64,000 nucleotides of DNA from positions 15,351,619-15,415,618 of the forward strand of contig OZ023182.1 of NCBI GenBank assembly GCA_963995505.1, given 5' to 3'. The notes beneath the pieces were generated by a model. It saw only the letters and a program-made list of their open reading frames with translations. It was not told the origin of the DNA and searched no databases. This document shows, one piece after another, positions 47,301-58,877 of the stretch. The position numbers were made by a program, and so were the translations under genes. Source of the stretch: Hypericum androsaemum. Taxonomy: Eukaryota; Streptophyta; Magnoliopsida; Malpighiales; Hypericaceae. The first letter of the stretch is position 1. Each line of letters opens with the position of its first letter.

Positions 47301-49199
47301 ATTGCAGCTGGCAACAGCAAGTTCATTCTAAAACTTTACAGATAAATGAGCACTAAGATGATACGAAAGAAGACAACTAAATTGCTAATACGAAAGACTA
47401 TTGATTCTTACTCGCAGGTGTAACTGAAGGTGTCACCAATGACATCGAGAATCTGGATCCTGCCATCAAAGAGGTGGACATGCAAATGATAGCATGTGAG
47501 GGCCCGTGGTGTTGCATATGGATTAGCTTTGGAAAATCTTGATGCATGTTAACATGAGGGGAACCCATGTAAAAACCATGGATCTATAAACTTTCTTTTG
47601 TTTAACTGGACCACAGCGTATTTGTAGCCGACTTGATTAACCAAGATTCTGTCGTTGAAGAGGTGGAACCACTCTTGATAACATGTAAGAAGCCTGTAGT
47701 ATTTTGTGTCTGAAACCTACAAGTTTTTGGATTTCTCAATATAAAGAATTTGAAAACAGCTGATTATACTCACTGTCGAAGTGGCCCTAGTAGAATTGAT
47801 TACCCGGGTTTTTTATTTTATCCATCTGCAAATGTATTCTACGTGTGCCAAACTGCTTCTCTTGTCATAGACAAAACTAATGCTGACCCTAAACTGCTTC
47901 TCTTGTATCCTTGTAGGTTTTGCAATTACCTATCAAAAACCTTCCGTTTGCTAATAATGTTTTATGATAGTTGTGTCGACTTGGATTATATATAACTGCT
48001 TATATTTTTCTTCTATTGATGGAAAACAATGGACCTGCAAGGTGGTGCTTCTGACGTGGATGAGCGAAATTCTGCATTTCAAGAAGGAGATTTGCCAATG
48101 CTGCCATGCGCAGAGCCTGTTGGTATGTGTTGCTATAAAACATGAAACTCTTTCTTGAGCACCTGCAAAACTTTACAATATCGTCGGAAGTATTTTTGTT
48201 TTGGTGCACTGTCCGGTCACATAACGAACTAAGATCAAGGGTACATGCCTTGGGCTAGAAAGATTCAGATTCCAACTTTTAGCCTATCCCAGCGAAATGA
48301 AATTTACCAATTTGAAATGTATTGTCTTTTTATTCCAACTTTGTTTTTCTTTCGTAGACGAGGAGTGTAATGAACCTGAAGTTGCTGCTGGAGAGATGAA
48401 CGGTGAAGCTGATATGGTTCAAGATATCACTACGATAACTTCCGAAAAGCCTGCAGGTACGCGTTGTGAAGAATCTGGAAATTCTTTCAATTCAAGTACA
48501 TAAACTCCCGAGATCTTAATATTTCTCTCATGTAATCAGTACCTTGAGTGTGGCAGGGGGACATCCAATGCAGTCCCAGGTGGTAGCGGTCCTTTTTTGT
48601 CGGTTGAGTTGAGGGTGTGAATTGTATGATAATCCTTGAGTATAAACAAGCACAATGTTCTCTGTTCTGCGACCATTTATAATTCGCGAGACGTTTTTCC
48701 AGGAGAGGGCCTGTGTGAAGCCGTGTGAGCAGCCATCTGAAGAAGAACACGGTGGAGTAGCAGCGTTGGCACCAGCAGACGGTATTCCATCAGAGCTGGT
48801 GGAAAATGCTGAGATTCCTTTTGTTAAGACACTAATTTGGTTGAGAGAACATCCAAACTGCAGGTTGATGATCCGAGCGACCTCTTTGAGAGTTACATGG
48901 GATCACTTTCCGAGCTGGATTCGTTTGGCTTTAATGTCAAACCAGTGGTGGAGCGCATCGAAAAGTTGCCGGAGATCAAGCAGATGCACGGAGAGTTTCA
49001 GGATTCATCGAAACGACTCCAACTCAAGATTGCAGATAACAAAACCGAGATACGCAACTTGGCCGAAGAAATCGACGTGGCTGACAAGAAGATCAAGGAG
49101 TTGGAAGAGGAACTAGCTCCCGATGCTGCAATTTTGAGTGCAGTAGAAGCAGAGATTGCTAATCTTGACAACAGTTCCACTATACTACTAAGAAATTAA
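44331..49199 (+). CDS. Agenet/DUF724-type protein, frame broken twice
   Basis: Splice model: 44331-44797, 45818-46219, 46322-46627, 47089-47119, 47220-47297, 47418-47495, 47628-47684, 48042-48122, 48358-48456, 48557-48579, 48703-49199, about 700 residues. Two agenet pairs are visible: FKVGDKVEVSSNEDGGFRGA to FRASKLRFHLEW in exon 1 and FSKGMEVEVNLEKNSSKEAW to MRPYLHWKDGKW in exon 2. A basic segment (RKSKRRN) and acidic linker exons of 19-33 residues follow. The C-terminus has DUF724 features (IPFVKT, SKLQVDDPSDLFESYMGSL) and a coiled coil (EEIDVADKKIKELEEELA). Agenet modules bind histone marks or RNA. Two problems: the only sensible ATG (MAITGGSRG, 44331) is one base out of frame with FKVGDK, and the DUF724 block lacks its middle between IPFVKT and LVERTSK with a frame change near 48837. 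Small exons 47089-47119 and 48557-48579 rest on phase alone. Confidence 0.75.
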
Positions 49200-49699
49200 T
49201 GGTCTAACATAGAACTTAGCTTGCTCCTGCGTTTGCTACTTTGAGCTGATCGTTGAATTAGCCAGTTTAATCATATGAGCTCTAATATAACTCAACTCTC
49301 TGTGACTACATTCATGTCCACCGGTAAAATTTCTTTTTCAATGAAACTTTCTTTTTGGTTGCTCTACATGGAAGGGGCCAAAAATTGATATTTCTTTTTG
49401 GGTAAAAGATTTATCGGAATTCTCAAAATGAATAACAAATTAATTAAAATTTTAAAAATGTAAAGCGCTTGAAATAAAAATTTAAAAATAGGCCTCCGCT
49501 TTTTTTATTTATTTATTTACAATTTGTCAATATTTTTACAGGGCAATAACGTGTTGTTCGGGTGACGGAAGGGGCAAACTGTTTATGTAGCATACTTTTT
49601 TGAATTCTATATCAAAAAAATTGTGCAAAATTATGTAAAATTAAATTTAACCATTCGATAATTAATTAAATACAAAGTGGAGACGACCTGCAACCTTTC
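49200..49699. other. DUF724 downstream region
   Basis: 3' UTR and AT-rich spacer; nothing further seen. Confidence 0.5.
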
Positions 49700-50244
49700 G
49701 GAATTTTTTCTGAAATGAACAAAAAATATACATATTTTTTTTAAATATGCAAAAAATTATACATATTTCCTAAATAGGTTAAAAAAATTTTTAATATAAA
49801 AAAATTGTCACTGTCATCCCTGCACATGTCAGAAGATGCAGGAGATTCGAAAAAAAAACTTATTTTATTTAAAAAGTAAAAAAAAGTGGCAGGCTTATGC
49901 CACAATTAAATAATAAACTTATTTTATTTTTTTCGGACATATATCAAATTTAATCGTTGTATCTTAAATTTATCCAATAATAAATGATCTGAATTTATCG
50001 ATGTATTAATAGTATATTGACAACGATTACATTCATCGATAAATATTTATCTCTACTCGTATTATTCTAAAATTATAATGATACCACTTTTTTAACTTTT
50101 TATTTGGAGGCGCCAAGGTGAGAGGGCACCTTTTTTAATTTTTTTTAATATTAAAAAAATATTTTAATTTATTTAGGAAATATGTATAATTTTTTGTCTA
50201 TTTAAGAATAATATGTATATTTTTTGTCTATTTCAAAAAAATCC
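49700..50244. mobile_element. AT-rich inverted-repeat element (about 545 bp)
   Basis: The first and last 100 bases are inverted copies with landmarks AAAAAATATACATATT and AATTATACATATTTCCTAAA. The interior has no coding content. Flanks share only cctttc, so the target duplication is unclear and the family is uncertain. Confidence 0.6.
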
Positions 50245-52764
50245 CCCTTTCACATAGGTGCACCACGTGGAGGTCTGTCTCACAAGGAGGCAATCTGGCT
50301 GCTATTATTTAATTTTTGGTTATCTAAGGTCCCTGAAGTTTAATAATATTGTCTTTCGAATCTCTCAATTTCAAAAAATGAGTTTACAATCTCCGTATTT
50401 AATTTTATTGTACTCTTGTCTTGTATCTCTATTGTCGAAATAATTCATTTTTCCGACAATCTCTCACGTGAAAAGATAAAAATGCTCTTCCTATTTAAAA
50501 GATAAATAATCCCGCTTTCATTCTCCCTTCTTCTAATCTTCTTCCTCCTACTTCATCTTCTTCTTCTAACCTATAACCAAAACTCAAACTCAATCTCAAA
50601 CTTAAATGAGAATATTTTTAAGAAAAATCAAAACTAATTAGAGAATCAAAATTTCAAGAATTCTAATTCAAATTAGAAATCTAAATTAAAAAACAACGAA
50701 TGTGAAATACAGTAATTCAAAGAATCTAAACTCGCTCTGGCAACAAGAATGTCCATAACCTCTGGCTCGTGGAGGAGAGGCATTCTGTTTCCTAGCTAGG
50801 CATTTGAATTGGAGTTTCTCCTTGATCTCGTGGGAGGACGTCGATAATGGAGGCGAAGACATTCAATTTTGTTTCATTTATCGATTGATTTGTTTCCTTT
50901 CAATTTCATTTTGTTAAACCTGATTTCAATTTCGTTTCACGAGCTGTGTTTCTTATGTCACGATGTGTTTCTTATGTCACAGCTCGTGCCACGCTCGCAA
51001 TCCTTAATCAAACATTCAACCAATCAGAGGAAAGCATCAGGGGACCCCCGGATCCCCAAGATGGACTAAACAATCTCTGTCTAATACAACTGTTGAAGTT
51101 GCATTTTTGCTTCCCGATAGTACACGTATGCCGATACTCCCTCCGACGACTAGGGTGACTCCTCCGCCTTTTATACCGACCTACCCCTCTCTCTATAGAA
51201 AGGGGAGAGAGTTTTTAAAAACTATAAATAATAAGGAGTTGAACATGATATTTTTATCTAGGCAATTCACGTTGCCAATTAGATTAAAAATTTGATGTGG
51301 TACCATGTCAGCCACCCAAACTACGTTGTTTTTAGGTTTGGAGCTGAAATTGGCTCGGAAAATTTTCCGAACCTCTAAGTATATTGCAACCACATGATTT
51401 AAAATGTCATTTTTCAAATACATGATCATATCTCAAAATCGCGCAAACCACAGGGTACAAAATTAAATTTTTCTAAAATAAAATATTCTCATCTTCTTGA
51501 TCATCCATGAAATATTATCATCTTCGTTAGAATTGCTACATTCAAACTGCAAAAAATAGTTGTCAAGTTCCGAAAATGGGTATACCAAGCACCACTGAGA
51601 GAATTTTCTGTAATGTTCAACTACTTTCAAACTACGTTATAATACAAACATCTTAAAGGTTGCATCCTCATTGGTAAATAAAAATTCTTATTCTAACTAA
51701 AAACATAAATATCGTGTCACACAATGAATGCGTCTGCTCCTACTTCGTACTCCTGATTCGCGCTTTAGTATGTGAAATACACAACGCTCACTACAAATCC
51801 ATTAAGACAAACAGAACTCGAATATCATAACAAATTCGAACAAGACAAACAAAATTTGAATATCATAACCAATCAACTAAGATTATAAAGTTTGAATATC
51901 ATAACAAAACTGGTATAAAAAAATATCATTAGAACATAACGAAACCATAATGATAAAACAGATTATATATATATATTTATTACGAACCTCTTCATGTACA
52001 ATGCGCTACACATTGCCACGCCAAAAATATATATAGAAATTATATTCAGTAACTAGCGTTTTATATATCCCGACATATATATTATAATTAATCAAAACAC
52101 ATATTATATTACCTTCTGCGATTAATTCATCCGGCATTTATTAACTCGAATTAGACATTACGGGTTCTCCATTTTTATTTGGCGCACGCCTGGAGTAATA
52201 CCCTGGCATTTTAACGAGAAGATTCCCATCTAAAAATTTTCTATTATCCTATGTATAATTTTATTGAAACATTATATTTTTTGTGTGTAAAACCCAACAT
52301 TAAGAACTTATTTGAAGTCAATTCTTGGGAATTTTTGGTTGATATTTATAATTTATGTTAAATTTCATGAAATGGCGGTGGAATAAGTCTAGTAGAGTTG
52401 TCCATCTTAAAAAAGGGACAAGACGAATGAAAAATGCAACAGTATGTATTAACTTTGCTAATTCTTGTAACTTTGGGATTATTTGCGAGGCACACTTGCC
52501 TATGGAAATACTAAGCCGAAAAGAACAAAAATCCAAACCTGATTTTGATTGGATGAGTCCAATTAGCCTAGAAATGTAATAACCACATTTAAAAAAAAGG
52601 AAGCACGCTAACACAAAGCACAACTCTCAATTTGGCGCACCAATTGCGTATATAAAATTTTTAGTCTGATAAATATTAAATTTACCAATAACAAATTAAC
52701 TTCTAAAACGATTTGTGTTAATTTAAACACAGCAGAGCCCGAAGCTTCGCTATCATGACGTTTA
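50245..52764. other. Intergenic DNA with a lone element end
   Basis: A sequence of MULE-end type (ACCACAGGGTACAAAATTAA near 51448-51470) occurs without a clear partner. Open frames here are short and unrecognised. No gene seen. Confidence 0.45.
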
Positions 52765-53645
52765 AAAATCAATATCGTATTCAAAAAGGCGCTCGAACTT
52801 GGTCCAGGCCTTGTTGATCACCTTGACGGCATTCCATTTGAGGACCTTCACTTTGGAAACCGGCTTATCTGCTCCGAGCTCCAAAAGGTCCTCGACTGCA
52901 ACCCCGTGCGACCTGAACAAAGCAACCATATGCGGGTACAACCCCACCATATCCTTCCTGAACTTCTTCCTCGCATCCCACCGGCCACTCGAACTAACAT
53001 TAACCTGATAATCATCATTATCCGTTGATGAGTAGTACCCCACCTGAGCACGGCCGCTGACGCAAGCCCTCGAGGCTAGCAGCACACGGGTGTGCCCCTA
53101 TCAAAGAAATGGCCGTCAACAAGAGGCTCAAACCCGCGGGCGGTTTCGTGATCACGTAAAGCATAGTCCTGAACGGGAGGCAGAAAGCATTTTCGTTCGT
53201 CAAGGACCAGCGCCTAGATAGATACGAGAATCTTGAGGACTGTCGACTGAGATGGGTCCCACATCACCTCTTTCGCTAACAGGCTCAGGCACAGGTGACC
53301 GTGGGTATAGATGATGGGGTTTATTGCGAGTCCGAACGACCGGTAGTGCACCTTCGGTGGGGAGTGTGGGTAGTCCGCGGGGAACGCGAAGTCGAAGAAG
53401 AAGAGGCCGTCGTGGTATGGCGTCCAGGAAGCGCCCCGGATCGCCGCCCTGAGGAGGGTGATCCGATCCTCGTAGACGCAAACATGGATGTTGTCCAGGA
53501 GATGGGTTTCCAGAAGCTTCCACTCCCAGGTGATCTTCTTGTGGATCCCTCGCGACGCAGGCGACGGAGTCGCAGTAATAGTGGTGGTCGGTTGGGCAGA
53601 CGGGTAAGATGTCGAATGTGGGGAACGAACGGGTCGGCCATAGTT
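52765..53645 (-). pseudogene. Ubiquitin-conjugating enzyme (E2) pseudogene, PHO2/UBC24-UBC25-like
   Basis: On the minus strand the catalytic domain reads WEWKLLETHLLDNIHVCVYE, DRITLLRAAIRGASWTPYHD, GLFFFDFAFPADYPHSPPKV, HYRSFGLAINPIIYTHGHLC and LSLLAKEVMWDPSQSTVLKI. The C in GHLCLSLL is the catalytic cysteine. The motif set PYHDGLFFFDFAFP and HYRSFG is specific to the large plant E2 group that includes PHO2. A stop (TAG, 53217-53219 region) replaces the glutamine expected in ILVSIQALVL, the part upstream (FDILPVCPTDHHYY) is in another frame, and the C-terminal part (52765-53085) is again shifted. The region is intronless and about 880 bases, far shorter than PHO2, so it is a dead partial copy. 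Confidence 0.8.
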
Positions 53646-54404
53646 GATGGCTAGCTAGGGTTTGTGGTGGTGTTAATTTAGTTAGGAGGTGAAAGAGTCC
53701 TTTGTAAGCACTATGGGATGAAGAAGAAGGGTCTGGTTCTATTTATTGTAAGAGGTAGGGTTAGGTCTCCGTTTATTCTGCTGTTGGTTTTCAATTGGGA
53801 TTTTATTTGTTGTTAAATTTGACATATATTCTATAGTGTGAGGAAGTGGAAAAGGAGGAAGAGTCCTTTGTAAACACTATCTTTAGATTCCTACGTTGGA
53901 TTATGGAATTTTTAGGCTTGTTCGTAAATATAAACCAACATACCTTTAAAAAAAATATATAAACTAACATAGTTATGTAATCGTTGTGTTTTCCGGACTT
54001 TTTTGTTTGATTAATGGCGGAGGCATTTAATACTAAGATAATAAAATTTTGTATGAATCCCTCTAAACTTGCCTTCTTTATTGCATTTAATGACATGTTG
54101 GTAGAATCAACTCATGCTATCGACGATGTAGAAGTCTACTAATGGATTGCATGCTGTAGTGATGAGGTTTATTATTATATGGCTTATAATAGTAGTTGAG
54201 ATAAGTCTTGATAAGATTAGTTTTTTTGATATAATCTAAATCTATATAGCTGTAACCCTAACCCTCATGTATTTATTCGGATGGTAATGAATGAGAAAAT
54301 ATAATTGCAACTTGTGTACCTTACTTATCAGATGATTTTATTTGTTACAACAAAACTTTCTAATTATATATGTTAATGAAAAGACCAATAAATTTATTTT
54401 TTTA
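53646..54404. other. AT-rich spacer
   Basis: No gene seen between the E2 pseudogene and the next element. A 14-base phrase (agagtcctttgtaa) occurs at 53694 and again at 53859, so part of the spacer is locally duplicated. Confidence 0.45.
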
Positions 54405-55370
54405 GGGCAAATTACTCTCACATCCCTGAGGTTTGGTCACTCTCCCCCTAGGGTCCCTGACTTTTGGAAAAAGATTGTCCCGTCCCTAAGTCTTGACGAT
54501 AATAGACTCTCGGGTCTCTGGCTGACGTCATCGTCTCTTTTTTTCATTTTTGATCATGGAAATGACCAAAATACCCTTAAACAAAAAATAAATTTTTTTA
54601 CCTTCTTCAACCTTTTACCTCCCCCTCCCGCTCCCCCCGTCCTCCCCCTCTCCCCCTCCCGCTCCCTCCCTCTCCCCCTCCCGCTCGTCGCCGACTCCAT
54701 CGCTTGCCGCCAACAGAGATGATCAACAGAGATCGTCCGCCCGAGAGAGAGAGAGAGAGAGATCAAACCTCGCAGATCCAAACCATGGGACCCGACAACC
54801 CGACCCGACCGACCTACCAGACGACGCCGTTCGCCTCCGCCCCTCCCACCGCCCAGACGACGCCGTTCGCATCCGTTCCGCCCCGCCGCGCCTTCTCGAT
54901 TCGCCTCTCCCCCTCCGATGCGGCAGCAAATGGTTATCCCGCCTCCATCCGCTGTCTTCCAGCGGTTCCCTACGTCGTCGTATCAAGCAGTTACTCCTCC
55001 TCCTCCTCCAGCCGCTTTTCGCCTCGTCCCGATGGGATCGCCGCCTCCATCCGCTGCGGTCCCTCCGCCCCCGATCGCCAAAGCCTACGCCACCCCGGCC
55101 CGCCCTTCCTTCCAGCCCCCTCTCCCCGGCTACATCCGCCAATCCACCCCTTCTTTCGCCGCCGCCTTCCAGCAGCAGCCTCCTCCTATGTCATACCCCC
55201 CGGGACCTCCTCCCGTCGCTGGGCCTGTTGCTATAGCTGGGATGGGGCTGGCGGAGGACTTCGCGTCGTTGTCGCTGGGGTCAGTTCCCGGCTCGATTGG
55301 TCAGTTTTTTACCACAGGGTACTAAAGTGATTTTGGGCGATACCACAGAGTACTAAAGTGAACTTTTCCC
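54405..55370. mobile_element. Chimeric Pack-MULE-like element with a SEC24 fragment
   Basis: The left end (GGGCAAATTACTCTCAC to GACTCTCGGGTCTCTGG and the AAATGACCAAAATACCC tract, 54405-54620) belongs to the family of the 29712 element. The right end (55293-55370, ACCACAGGGTACTAAAGTGA to GAACTTTTCCC) belongs to that of the 38438 element. The partner of neither end is present and the flanks do not match as a target duplication. Between them lies a GC-rich host segment. Confidence 0.65.
54785..55303 (+). pseudogene. SEC24 N-terminal fragment captured in the chimeric element
   Basis: ATG at 54785 begins MGPDNPTRPTYQTTPFASAP, like the start of plant SEC24A proteins. After a one-base shift between about 54890 and 54918, the proline-rich region continues (FQRFPTSSYQAVTPPPPP, ATPARPSFQPPLPGYIR) to LAEDFASLSLGSVPGSI, the landmark before the zinc-finger domain of SEC24. 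About 170 of some 1,000 residues are present; the COPII cargo-binding domains are missing. A GA-repeat leader upstream (54743-54765) may be part of the captured 5' UTR. Confidence 0.75.
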
Positions 55371-55379
55371 TAAAAAATA

Positions 55380-56528
55380 TGGATAATTATTATCACACTC
55401 TTGTTGTTTGACATATTCTTCTTTTACTTGCGTTCAAAAATTGATTGGCCGTCTTTTTTTTTCTCTTTTGGTCGTAGAAATGACTGTTATATCTTTAAAA
55501 AAAATAAATCACCAACGTCTTCTCCTCACTATCTCCATCTCCATCTTCAACATCTTCTCTCCTCAAATCTAGAATCCCAAACTCTACGACACCATCAAAC
55601 CATGAACTTCATTTTCCACTAGATTGAAAAGAACCCATCGAAACCCAGGAACTTGAATTTCAATTAAACATTACGAAGCTGGGAATCTTGGAATTAAACT
55701 TGACCCATGAACTTTGCATTAAACAATCGAAACTCAGGAGCTCACTTTCACCATCGAAAACCAGGAGATGAAAATCTTTGAATTCGAATTTAACAAAAAC
55801 AACAAAAGATCGAAACCCAGAAACCCATTTGCGGTCGGGCCATGAGCGCGGCCTAGGACAAAGATGATGGCAAGCGGCAGACCACCGCCTTCGAGAATCA
55901 CAGAGGCGAGATGACAGAGGTCAAAGAGGGAGCCCGCCGTCGAAGAGGGAGCCCGCCTCCGAATAAGGAAGAACCACCATCGAGCCGAAGAGAGAGCCCG
56001 CCGTCGAACAACAACCCAGATCGATGAAGGAGGGAGGGAGGAGGGGATCAGGGGAATAGGGTCTCGCCATTTTGTTCGCCGCCGTCCAACCACCAACCCT
56101 AATTAATTAATTAAAGCCGATTGATTGGTTCCCCCAAACGCTGTTGGCGACGAGCGACGGCGGACTCAACGACCCAAAGTGATGTTGGCGGCGGGCTCGA
56201 CGACCCCAAGAGTTGTTGACAACGAGCGGCGGCGGAAAAAAAAAAGGTCTCGACGGTCTTCTTCTGGGTTTTCAGATGTTTTAATTCTGGGTTTCGAATG
56301 ATAGATGGGGATGGATCGGTGTTGGAGGGGAGAAGGAAGGTAGACTTTTTTTTTCAAGGGTAATTTTGTCATTTGTATGACAAAAATTGAAAAAAATCTC
56401 GCTGACATCAACGAGGATCCTTAGAGTATAATTTTGCCAAACTAGAGATAGTTTTTAATCAATTTTTGAACACCAGGAGAATGAGAGATGAATATTCTAA
56501 ACACCAGAGACCTGGTAGTAATTTTTCC
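55380..56528. mobile_element. Diverged Mutator-like element, perfect 9-bp target duplication
   Basis: TAAAAAATA flanks both sides (55371-55379 and 56529-56537). The ends are inverted but diverged (GGATAATTATTATC against GGAAAAATTACTACC, then GTTCAAAAATTGATT in both). The left duplication directly abuts the end of the preceding element. The interior contains GC-rich stretches (55880-56060) that I could not identify. Confidence 0.7.
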
Positions 56529-56567
56529 TAAAAAATAAAAAGAAAAATTATCAACAAGCGTTATCTA

Positions 56568-58433
56568 TTCCTTGGCAGGACCATATGGCCTTTCCTCCAT
56601 ATGGGGAAGGTCAAGAAAGGATGTTTTATCCTTTATTTACGATCGCATGCTTGCTAAAAACCAAGAACTGGAAACATAAACTTCTTTCTATGTTTGGTAG
56701 AAATTTTTTGATTAAATCTGTTCTCACGTCTATTTCTTGCTATGTCATACAGTGTTTGTTCTTTTCAGTTACTTTTTGTGCCAAACTGAAAAATTTATTG
56801 GCTTAGTTGGGACAAATTGACTTGTCCTAAGAGCCAGGGCGGGCTTGGTTTCAAAGATCTTTGTATCTTCAACTTGGCTCTTCTTGCAAATCAGGCATGA
56901 AGACTTTATGTCAACCAGAATTCCTTTTGCTATCGTGTGTTGAAAGGGTTATACTTCCCTAATTCTGACCTGATGAATGCTTCAAAGGGTCGCAGACCCT
57001 CTTGGGTTTGGAGTAGCCTTTTTGCTGAGAAAGAGGCTCTCAAAGATGGCATGTTCTTCAAAATTAGCGATGGTAGTCAGGTTGACATTTGGCAGGACCC
57101 GTGGGTTCCAAACCTGCCTAATGCTCGTGTCTCCTCCAGTCCTCCCTATTCTTTTGCTATTTGGACTGTGGCCGATCTGATCTCGATGTCCACTAGAAGC
57201 TGGAATCTTGATCTTATTCAACACCTTTTTACAAATTCTGAACAAAATGCCATTGCTATGATCAGTTTAGGGAGATTGAATTCTCCGGATAAGCTCATCT
57301 GGAAGCATAGTAAATGATGGGCGTTATTCTGTGAAGAGAGGATACCACATTTAAAAAAAATGTCATTTGGCTGAATTGAACATTCATTTTACTGATGTTA
57401 ATTCCTTTCCTTTCTTTCCAGGAATGTGGAAGTAGATTTGAAAACTAAAGGCCCCTTTAAAGATCCAAAACTTTGTTTGGAGATTGGCAAGGAACGCTAT
57501 TCCTACAGCCTCCAACCTATTCAGGAGAAGCCTTTCAAATTCTCCTATCTGCCAATTATGTAATAATGGGGATGAATCTGTAGTTCATGTGATTTTTGAA
57601 TGCCCGCATGCTAGGGCCACTTGGCTTGCTAGCCCTTTTGGTTTGAGATCCAGGAGTGTTGTTCATTCTTCTTTCAGTGTCTGGTTGGTTTCAATATGTA
57701 GTTTAGTCGTTTCTGATGTTGACCGTGACTTGTTATCCTTAGCTATGTTTATCTGCTCGAGCATTTGGATGGCAAGGAACAAGTTTCTTTTTGAAGGTGA
57801 TAAGATTAATCCTACTGTTTCTTTGAACTCAGCCTCTTATTACTGCTCGAAATTCTTGCAGATTTCTGATTCACAACAGCTGGTGTCGAACACCAACTCA
57901 CCAATTCAGGCTTCATGGAATGCGCCAAGTGCGGAGACTGTGAAGCTCAACTGCGACGCTTCCTGGGTGGATGCTTCTTCTCCAGCAGGGATGGTCGTGG
58001 TTGCTAGAAATTATCAAGGCCTCATCATGGAAGGCCAGATATCTGTGCGGTGTGCGAGCTCTCCACTGGATGTCGAGCTGCAGACGATGGAACTTGCATT
58101 GCAGCTGGTTGATCGAAAGTTTCGTGCCGTGCAAACTCGGATCGAAATTGATTGCTTACTAGCTTTTAATTTCGTGAATGATTCAACCTCTCTAGTCTTT
58201 TGGCAAGTGGATGAGCTTGTTCACAGCTGTTGTCTGATTTGCCAAATTATAAGCTAGGGCTTATTCCACGAACACAAAACTATGTGGCAAACTAGGTATC
58301 TAAAACTTGTCGTTCTGGTGACCTACCGAGAAACTGGCTTGTGGTTCATCCGATGGAGCTAGTTGCTCTCCTGTTCACTGACTTTCCTATGTGATTCTCC
58401 TTTATAAAGTGTCTTTATTTCTTAAAAAAAAAA
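56568..58433 (+). mobile_element. 5'-truncated LINE with zf-RVT and RNase H domains, degenerate
   Basis: Broken frames encode the C-terminal part of a plant LINE polyprotein. Order: end of the reverse transcriptase (LLSMFGRNFLIKSVLTSI, SWVWSSLFAEKEALKDG, WQDPWVP), zf-RVT (ICQLCNNGDESVVHVIFECP), and an RNase H-like RVT_3 domain (VKLNCDASWVDASSPAGMVV to IEIDCLLAFNFVND, intact 57484-58257). Stops and shifts at 56804, 57317 and 57350-57430 make it inactive. It ends in an A-run (58424-58433), followed by gccttatcta, which mirrors gcgttatcta at 56558-56567 as an imperfect target duplication. Confidence 0.85.
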
Positions 58434-58877
58434 GCCTTATCTACAGTTTTTTATTACTCATACTTTTTATCATCTACTACTTTAGCAAACAGACAAATAT
58501 CAACAGCACCAAACTTGGAATATTTATAATAGGATGGGAATGGATCAGATAGGTAAAATTACTGATTTCTTGGAGGCTGGAATTTGTCACATACAAATTT
58601 TTTTTAAAGGAAATTAATAAATTGATAATAGCTCTACAAATAAAACATGAGAAATATCGTATTTCAAATTTGTAATATTTCAACAAAATCTTAATTCATC
58701 ATGCACAAGTACTTCACACATGCATATAAACAGATTAAAAATAGTTATATATATATATATATATGGGCTGGGCTGGTACTGCGTCTAAATCCGTTTATAA
58801 TGGATAGCATATGGATCTGAATCCTATACATTTAAAGCAGATCTAAGTAGAATGCTATAGATCCGATCAGATCCGCT
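58434..58877. other. AT-rich spacer with an (AT)n tract
   Basis: An (AT)n microsatellite lies near 58745-58765. No gene seen. Confidence 0.6.
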
